A DNA stretch of 20,023 nt from an uncultured Lachnospiraceae bacterium (GTDB taxonomy: Bacteria; Bacillota; Clostridia; Lachnospirales; Lachnospiraceae): assembly GCA_910585825.1 (NCBI GenBank), contig CAJUEY010000046.1, forward strand, positions 1 through 20,023, in the 5' to 3' direction. The notes below the pieces were generated by a model. It worked only from the letters and a program-made list of their open reading frames with translations. It made no database searches and was not told the origin of the DNA. A program made the translations under genes and the position numbers. Of this stretch, positions 15,398 through 20,023 are shown one piece after another. Position 1 is the stretch's first letter. Each line of letters begins with the position of its first letter.

Positions 15398-16681
15398 ATG
15401 TTTGCCGATCGTGCAAAAATTATCATAAAATCCGGAAACGGCGGCAACGGACATGTCAGTTTCCGCCGGGAAAAATACGTTCCAAACGGAGGTCCCGACG
15501 GCGGCGACGGCGGCAAGGGCGGAGATATTGTCTTTTTGGCGGATGAGGGAGTGAATACCCTGAGCGATTATCGGTACAAGCGTAAATTCTCTGCGGGGAA
15601 CGGCGAAGAAGGCGGTAAGAAAAACTGTCACGGAAAAAACGGAGAAGATCTGATCTTAAAAGTACCGGAGGGAACCGTCGTCAAAGATGCACAGACCGGC
15701 AAAGTAATAGCAGATATTTCCGGAGACAGGAAAAGGCAGGTGGTTTTAAAAGGAGGCAGAGGCGGCCTTGGAAACCAGCATTTTGCCACGGCGACTATGC
15801 AGGCGCCCAAATATGCGAAACCCGGTCAGGAAGGCATTGAAATAGAGGTATTGCTGGAACTTAAGGTGATTGCGGATGTAGGTCTTGTAGGATTTCCCAA
15901 TGTAGGCAAATCCACGCTTTTATCCCGTGTGACAAACGCAAAACCCAAGATTGCAAATTATCATTTTACGACATTAAATCCCAATCTGGGCGTTGTAGAT
16001 TTAGACGGCGGAAAAGGATTTGTCATCGCAGACATTCCGGGACTGATCGAAGGCGCATCGGAGGGCGTGGGATTGGGCCATGAATTTCTCCGGCATATCG
16101 AGCGTACCAAAGTGATGATTCATATGGTGGATGCAGCATCTGTAGAGGGCAGAGATCCCATTGCGGATATATATGCGATTAATAAAGAACTGGAATCCTA
16201 TAATCCGGATTTGTTAAAAAAACCTCAGGTAATTGCAGCCAACAAAATAGATGCAATTTACGGAGAGAATAATGAAATCTTAGAAAAGTTAAGGGCTGAA
16301 TTTGAACCAAAGGGAATGGAAGTTTTTCCGATCTCTGCAGTCAGCGGAAAAGGTTTAAAAGAGCTTTTGTATCATATTGATGAAATGCTTTTGCATATGG
16401 ATCAGGCGCCGGTTGTTTACGAGCAGGAATTTGATCCGGCTCTTCGGTTTTTTAAAGAAGAGCCTTATACTGTGGAACGGGCAGAGGACGGAGCTTTTGT
16501 TGTGGAAGGGCCTAAGATTGAAAAAATGCTGGGCTATACCAATATTGATTCGGAAAAGGGTTTTTTGTTTTTCCAGAAATTTTTAAGAGAGCAGGGGATT
16601 TTAAAGGATTTGGAAGAACAGGGCATTGTAGATGGGGACACAGTCCGTATGTATGGACATGAATTTGATTATTATAAATAG
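15398..16681 (+). CDS. obgE: GTPase ObgE/CgtA
   Basis: Obg is an essential GTPase that binds the 50S subunit and links ribosome maturation with the stringent response. The 427-residue protein has all three parts. The Gly-rich Obg fold is at 1-158 (SGNGGNGHVSFRREKYVPNG, GGDGGKGGD). The G domain (159-335) has the P-loop GFPNVGKST (165-173), the adjacent TTLNPNLGVV switch I, DIPGLIEGASEGVGLG (212-227), NKID (282-285) and SAVSGKG (313-319). The C-terminal OCT domain spans 340-427. ATG 15398 has an AGAGGTG-type site about 7 nt upstream. The gene follows rpmA, the common order. No frameshift or missing motif is seen. Confidence 0.98.
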   Translation: MFADRAKIIIKSGNGGNGHVSFRREKYVPNGGPDGGDGGKGGDIVFLADEGVNTLSDYRYKRKFSAGNGEEGGKKNCHGKNGEDLILKVPEGTVVKDAQTGKVIADISGDRKRQVVLKGGRGGLGNQHFATATMQAPKYAKPGQEGIEIEVLLELKVIADVGLVGFPNVGKSTLLSRVTNAKPKIANYHFTTLNPNLGVVDLDGGKGFVIADIPGLIEGASEGVGLGHEFLRHIERTKVMIHMVDAASVEGRDPIADIYAINKELESYNPDLLKKPQVIAANKIDAIYGENNEILEKLRAEFEPKGMEVFPISAVSGKGLKELLYHIDEMLLHMDQAPVVYEQEFDPALRFFKEEPYTVERAEDGAFVVEGPKIEKMLGYTNIDSEKGFLFFQKFLREQGILKDLEEQGIVDGDTVRMYGHEFDYYK

Positions 16682-16718
16682 GATATCGTTTTTTAATGAA
16701 AAATTTAGAATTCATTTA

Positions 16719-16747
16719 TTGACTTCAACCCGGGGATTCGTTATAAA
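16719..16747 (+). promoter_or_regulatory. Orphan consensus promoter downstream of obgE
   Basis: TTGACT (16719-16724, 5 of 6), a 17-nt spacer and TATAAA (16742-16747, 5 of 6). No open reading frame begins downstream before a terminator-like hairpin at 16801-16828. Confidence 0.6.
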
Positions 16748-16753
16748 TAAAGA

Positions 16754-16838
16754 GAAGACAAACAGATTCCATAAAAAGAAACCCCATGTATAAATGACAG
16801 ATCGAAGTTTCTTAAGTGAGACTTCGATTTGTTTGTTA
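16754..16838 (+). ncRNA. Candidate small RNA of about 80 nt
   Basis: A transcript from the promoter at 16719-16747 would begin near 16754 and meet an 11-bp hairpin (16801-16811 with 16818-16828, ATCGAAG../..CTTCGAT, one G-U) followed by TTTGTTTGTT. Only a three-codon frame (ATG, two codons, TGA) lies between. This is inferred from signals only. The hairpin may also serve as the obgE terminator. Confidence 0.35.
16801..16838 (+). terminator. Terminator-like hairpin downstream of obgE
   Basis: An 11-bp stem (16801-16811/16818-16828) with a 6-nt loop and a T-rich tail TTTGTTTGTT. It lies 120 nt after the obgE stop. Confidence 0.65.
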
Positions 16839-16850
16839 GGGCAAGGTCCT

Positions 16851-16899
16851 GTTTTCAAAGTTTCGTTTTTCGTGTTCCGAAAAACGAAACTTTGAAAAC
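16851..16899. repeat. 22-bp perfect inverted repeat with a 5-nt loop
   Basis: The left arm at 16851-16872 (GTTTTCAAAGTTTCG...) and the right arm at 16878-16899 are exact reverse complements around TGTTC. No T run follows on either strand, so it is not a classical terminator. It could be a short non-autonomous element or an RNA hairpin. Confidence 0.9.
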
Positions 16900-16977
16900 A
16901 AATAAACCACCTGCTATGCACAACATCATAAACTTAAGAAAAATCTAAGGGGCTGTCGGGAAATAGATAGTCCTAAA

Positions 16978-17019
16978 CAGGGACAGAATGTGACTCATAT
17001 GAGTCACATTCTGTCCCTG
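16978..17019. repeat. 42-bp perfect palindrome at the IS1182 entry point
   Basis: Positions 16978-16998 and 16999-17019 are exact reverse complements with no spacer (CAGGGACAGAATG...CATTCTGTCCCTG, centre CAT-ATG). It is followed by AAATTTTTCCC, so as RNA it makes a very strong hairpin with a T run and could shield the transposase from outside transcription. It could also be the insertion target or part of the element end. Confidence 0.9.
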
Positions 17020-17040
17020 AAATTTTTCCCAAAAAAGAAA

Positions 17041-17090
17041 AAGATGGCTAACGACAACCATCTTCTCTCCGTTGCATGTTATAATGCAAC
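17041..17090 (+). repeat. Two tandem hairpins at the transposase start
   Basis: AAGATGG (17041-17047) pairs with CCATCTT (17058-17064). GTTGCAT (17071-17077) pairs with ATGCAAC (17084-17090). Both arms are perfect. The first contains the ATG at 17044, and the second contains an extended -10 element and ends one base before the ATG at 17092. Confidence 0.75.
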
Positions 17091-18846
17091 TATGCAAAAA
17101 CAAGATTATTATAACGAATTTTTTGAATTAGGGCAACAGAAAATTAACTTCAGCTTCTTTGAATTGTGTTTACCTGACGACGATCCAGTCTATACCCTGA
17201 AAAAAGTGATGGAGGAATTAGATTTTTCTGGCTTATTAGCCAATTGTTCAGATAAGGGAAGAAACGGGTATAACCCAATTATGATGTATGCTGTAGTTAC
17301 TTACGTAAATATGCGGGGGATAAGAGCTGTTGACCGTATTGTGGAATTGTGTGAAAGAGACCTCGCTTTTATCTGGCTTGCCAACGGTCAGAAACCGAAA
17401 CGGGATGCTTTTTATGAGTTCAAGAATACCAAACTGACTGCTGATGTATTGGATGAGCTGAATTATCAGTTCCTTCGCCGCCTGCAAAAAGAAGGTCTGG
17501 CTACACTGAAAAAGCTTTTTATCGATGGCACAAAAATAGAAGCCAATGCGAACCGCTATACTTTTGTATGGAGAGGGACGATCAATTATCATCTTGCAGG
17601 GCTGCTGGATACCATTGATTCTTTGTATCAGAAGTATAACACATTGATTGACGAAAATGAATATGGCGTTAAATACGATATTCCCCATGCGCAGATGTTT
17701 GTGATCGAAGGAATGGACAAAGTAAGAGAGGTCATTGATAAGAACCGTAAACGAAAACTGACAAAACATAAAAAACTGTCTAATAATACGATCATCGAGA
17801 TTGACAACTGTTCTCCACTGGAAATCCTGAAGCTTCAGAAAAATCTGGCACAGACTGCAGAGAAGGAACAGATTGCGTTTGTATATGGAAAGGGAAAAAG
17901 AAAGCCGGAAATCCAGCAGCTTTATGAAGAATTAGAAGCCTGCGGGGAACGTCTTATGGGATATAAAGAATGCTTTGAGATCATGGGAAAAGACCGGAAC
18001 AGTTATTCCAAAACAGATCTGGAATCCACCTTTATGAGAATGAAAGAAGACCACATGCGCAACGGACAGTTAAAGGCAGCGTATAATGTTCAGATTGCAG
18101 TGGAGAATTATTTTATCGTCCATGCTTATGTAAGTAATGACCGGACGGATTACAATACACTGATCCCGGTTTTGGAAAAGCATAAAAAAGCATTTTGGGA
18201 TATCCTGAATGAGGTTACTGCAGACAGTGGTTACTGCAGTGAAAAAAATCTCCTGTATTTAAAAACGAATCAGATATCCAGCTATATTAAACTTCAGGAT
18301 CATGAAAAGCGGAAAACACGTGCTTATACAGAAGATATCGGAAAGCATTACAACATGAAAACACAAGTGTTCGAGGATGAACTGTATTATATTTGTCATG
18401 ATGGAAGAGAACTGCATCATATCCGCACAGAGACAAAAGAACAGGCTGGTTATACACAGACTTTTGAGGTGTATGGATGTGCAGACTGCAGCGGCTGTGA
18501 ACACAAAGCCGAATGTTTATATAAATATAACGCTGAAAAAGATGCAGAGAAAAACAAAGTCATGAAGATCAATGAGCAGTGGGAGACGTTGAAGGAAGAA
18601 TCTCATGCCAATATCCAAAGTGAGAAAGGGATATTGAACCGCCAGATCCGTTCCATACAGACGGAAGGACATTTTGGAGACATCAAAGAAAACGACAGCT
18701 TTCGACGTTTCAACTACCGCACATCAGAGAAGGTGTATAAAGAGTTCATGCTGTATGCCATTGGAAGAAATATAAATAAATATCATCGTTTTCTTCATGA
18801 TGAGATCAAAAAATATGAAGGAAAAACAGAGGAAAAGACTGCTTAG
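17044..18846 (+). CDS. IS1182 family transposase
   Basis: This 600-residue DDE transposase is counted from ATG 17044. The N-terminal domain (INFSFFELCLPDDDPVYTL, GYNPIMMYAVVTYVNMRGIR) is followed by the catalytic acids: Asp161 in LFIDGTKIEANANRYTFVW, Asp394 in VTADSGYCSEKN and Glu541 in RSIQTEGHFGDIK. The IS1182-type cysteine cluster CADCSGCEHKAEC lies at 479-491. All key residues are present and there is no frameshift, so the enzyme may be active. The start is uncertain. GTG 16990 and ATG 16999 lie inside the 42-bp palindrome, ATG 17044 has only a purine-rich upstream, and ATG 17092 would follow an extended -10 element directly; none has a good ribosome binding site. Weak initiation is common in insertion sequences. 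Confidence 0.92.
   Translation: MANDNHLLSVACYNATMQKQDYYNEFFELGQQKINFSFFELCLPDDDPVYTLKKVMEELDFSGLLANCSDKGRNGYNPIMMYAVVTYVNMRGIRAVDRIVELCERDLAFIWLANGQKPKRDAFYEFKNTKLTADVLDELNYQFLRRLQKEGLATLKKLFIDGTKIEANANRYTFVWRGTINYHLAGLLDTIDSLYQKYNTLIDENEYGVKYDIPHAQMFVIEGMDKVREVIDKNRKRKLTKHKKLSNNTIIEIDNCSPLEILKLQKNLAQTAEKEQIAFVYGKGKRKPEIQQLYEELEACGERLMGYKECFEIMGKDRNSYSKTDLESTFMRMKEDHMRNGQLKAAYNVQIAVENYFIVHAYVSNDRTDYNTLIPVLEKHKKAFWDILNEVTADSGYCSEKNLLYLKTNQISSYIKLQDHEKRKTRAYTEDIGKHYNMKTQVFEDELYYICHDGRELHHIRTETKEQAGYTQTFEVYGCADCSGCEHKAECLYKYNAEKDAEKNKVMKINEQWETLKEESHANIQSEKGILNRQIRSIQTEGHFGDIKENDSFRRFNYRTSEKVYKEFMLYAIGRNINKYHRFLHDEIKKYEGKTEEKTA
17077..17085 (+). promoter_or_regulatory. Extended -10 element inside the second hairpin
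   Basis: TGT-TATAAT at 17077-17085. A start of transcription about 7 nt later would fall almost on ATG 17092, giving a leaderless or nearly leaderless transposase mRNA. No -35 is evident. Confidence 0.4.
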
Positions 18847-18911
18847 AAAAAATGCACCTTTAAGAATGCAGTCAAGGGGTTTTTGCGCCCTAAAATATAA
18901 ACGGAGAAAGA

Positions 18912-18978
18912 AAAATAAGAATCTCCCATAACATATCAGAAGTTTAAAATATTGATTTCTATGGGAGATTCTTATTTT
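18912..18978. repeat. 19-bp perfect inverted repeat between the two transposase genes
   Basis: The left arm 18912-18930 (AAAATAAGAATCTCCCATA) and the right arm 18960-18978 are exact reverse complements around a 29-nt AT-rich loop. The arms begin with AAAA and end with TTTT, so it could act as a bidirectional terminator or be an element end. Confidence 0.85.
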
Positions 18979-19026
18979 AAGATTTAGAGGCTAAAAAACA
19001 GTATTAACCGATTGCCCCATTCTTTA

Positions 19027-19035
19027 TGTTAGAAT
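19027..19035 (+). promoter_or_regulatory. Extended -10 promoter of the IS4-type transposase
   Basis: TGT-TAGAAT at 19027-19035 (5 of 6 to TATAAT with the TGN extension). AAGGGG at 19042-19047 and ATG 19053 follow. Confidence 0.5.
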
Positions 19036-19052
19036 ACAGACAAGGGGTGCAT

Positions 19053-19970
19053 ATGGATAAATCTTATAAAAGAAGGTTTCAAAAGTTTTCCGAATCATTA
19101 TCGGATCCGGAACTTATAAATTATGCAAGACAAAATGGAAAAAATACTTTTTCAAGAAAGCGGAAAATGCCTTTAAAAGACATGCTGCTATGCTGTCTTT
19201 CTAAAAAAGGGCTTACTGCAGCATTTGAACTCAGAAACTATTTTAAAGAAAAAGGAGACTTTTCGATGCAGTTGTCCATACAGGGTCATTTACAACAGAG
19301 AAAGCGTTTGAATCCAGAGATCTTTCCATATCTGAACCGTAACTATCTTATGGATTTTTACCATTCTGATGAGCCGAAACTATGGAACGGGTATCTGTTG
19401 ATCGCAATTGACGGAAGCAAGGCAGAAGTTCCGAATTCAAAGGAAAACAGGGAAACGTTTGGAAACAGCGGCAACCAGCATTCCAAAACGGGCCAGGCAC
19501 GGGCGCTGGTAAGCGGAATGTATGATATTTTGAATCACTTTTATCTGGACATTGAAATAGAACATATTTCTGTCAGTGAAAATGAACTGGCAAAACGAAA
19601 TTTAAAACATTTGAGAGGAATGGAAATCAGAAGGCCGGTTCTCGCAGTCTTTGACCGAGGTTATCCTTCTTTAGAATTTATTGACTTTCTGGAGACGGAG
19701 GGGATTCATTATTTAATGCGCCTTTCATCCAATGATTATAAGGCAGAGCGTAAACAGATGCAGTCAGCAGATGATAAGGTCATTCTAAAACATTCCTCTG
19801 CCCGCCTGCAAAAAATACGCAAAAAACATCCGGAACGGTATGAACATATGAAAAAGAAAGGAAAAACGACAGTAAGAATCTCAAGATCAACGCTTCCTTC
19901 CGGAAATGAACTTGCACTGGTGACAGACCTTCCGGATACGATTGCAGCAGAAGAATTAGCAGGTTTATAG
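19053..19970 (+). pseudogene. IS4 family transposase, 3' truncated
   Basis: The 305-residue frame has the N-terminal half of an IS4-type DDE transposase. MPLKDMLLCCLSKKGL (39-54) and SIQGHLQQRKRLNPEIF (75-91) are typical. The first catalytic Asp is D120 in LIAIDGSKAEVPNS and the second is D201 in VFDRGYPSLEF. It stops at TAG right after LPDTIAAEELAGL. Intact relatives continue there with a Tyr-x-x-Arg-Trp-x-Ile-Glu motif that supplies the catalytic Glu. The 53 bases left in the window after the stop do not encode this motif in frame, so the C-terminal part is missing and the protein should be inactive. ATG 19053 is chosen over ATG 19026 because AAGGGG at 19042-19047 fits it. Confidence 0.8.
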
Positions 19971-20023
19971 TAAACGCTTAATTTTCGACCGTCACTAAAA
20001 TAAAAATGCCCCAGTCGTTTCCA

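Larger units (their letters stand above)
16949..18846 (+). mobile_element. IS1182-type insertion sequence, ends not resolved
   Basis: The region carries an intact IS1182-family transposase. A GGGGCTGTCGGG at 16949-16960 looks like an IS terminal sequence, but I could not find its inverted copy after 18846, so the right end is unknown and the left end is provisional. The right boundary given here is simply the transposase stop. Confidence 0.45.

Noticed and set aside
16990..17043. N-terminal extension of the IS1182 transposase from GTG 16990
   Set aside because: It would translate through half of a perfect palindrome into a Lys-rich stretch, without a ribosome binding site; the palindrome is better explained as noncoding.
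16949..18900. Paired terminal inverted repeats for the IS1182 element
   Set aside because: GGGGCTGTCGGG at the left has no inverted copy after the transposase gene; AAGGGG near 18873 is in the same orientation and the similarity stops after six bases.
1..20023. CRISPR arrays and tRNA or rRNA genes
   Set aside because: No regularly spaced direct repeats and no cloverleaf or rRNA sequence were seen on either strand.

Overview
The window looks like chromosomal DNA of a gut-type Clostridia member, most likely Lachnospiraceae. Evidence for this is moderate GC, strong AGGAGG ribosome binding sites, the order rplU-prp-rpmA-obgE with an L27 that carries a cleavable N-terminal extension, and large secreted proteins ending in Lys-rich fibronectin-III-like modules. 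Every real gene is on the + strand. Identifications come from reading motifs by eye; no database search was run.

Layout. 86-2359 is a secreted multi-domain surface protein gene broken by one in-frame TAA. It ends at a clean terminator. 2494-4818 is a two-gene unit: an OPT-family peptide transporter and a stand-alone PqqD-like protein. 4819-5788 is a decayed stretch holding a promoter, a nitroreductase remnant with internal deletions, unassigned debris and a hairpin. 5789-8677 is a tight operon of a CapA-like lipoprotein, the tRNA methyltransferase TrmD (away from its usual rpsP-rimM-rplS neighbours) and an AlkD-type DNA alkylation repair protein. 8678-9053 is a 376-base gap with many potential RNA helices and two inverted repeats, leading into a 1382-residue secreted GH29 alpha-L-fucosidase (9054-13202). 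13312-14244 is an unrecognised four-TM coiled-coil membrane protein. 14241-16681 is the ribosomal block (L21, Prp protease, L27, ObgE GTPase), with a consensus promoter and a structured leader.

Downstream of obgE the window changes character. 16682-17090 holds an orphan consensus promoter followed by a terminator-like hairpin (a small-RNA candidate), a 22-bp perfect stem, a 42-bp perfect palindrome and two smaller hairpins. These lead into an intact IS1182-type transposase. After another 19-bp inverted repeat comes an IS4-type transposase that stops before its catalytic Glu. This is a mobile-element accumulation zone beside a conserved housekeeping operon.

How the genes fit together. The fucosidase and the broken surface protein point to a host-glycan or mucin-associated life. 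OPT plus PqqD suggests peptide uptake with a peptide-binding accessory. Prp and L27 form a matched protease-substrate pair in ribosome assembly. The least explained parts are the structured gap before the fucosidase, the OPT-PqqD pairing, and the palindrome cluster at the IS1182 entry point.
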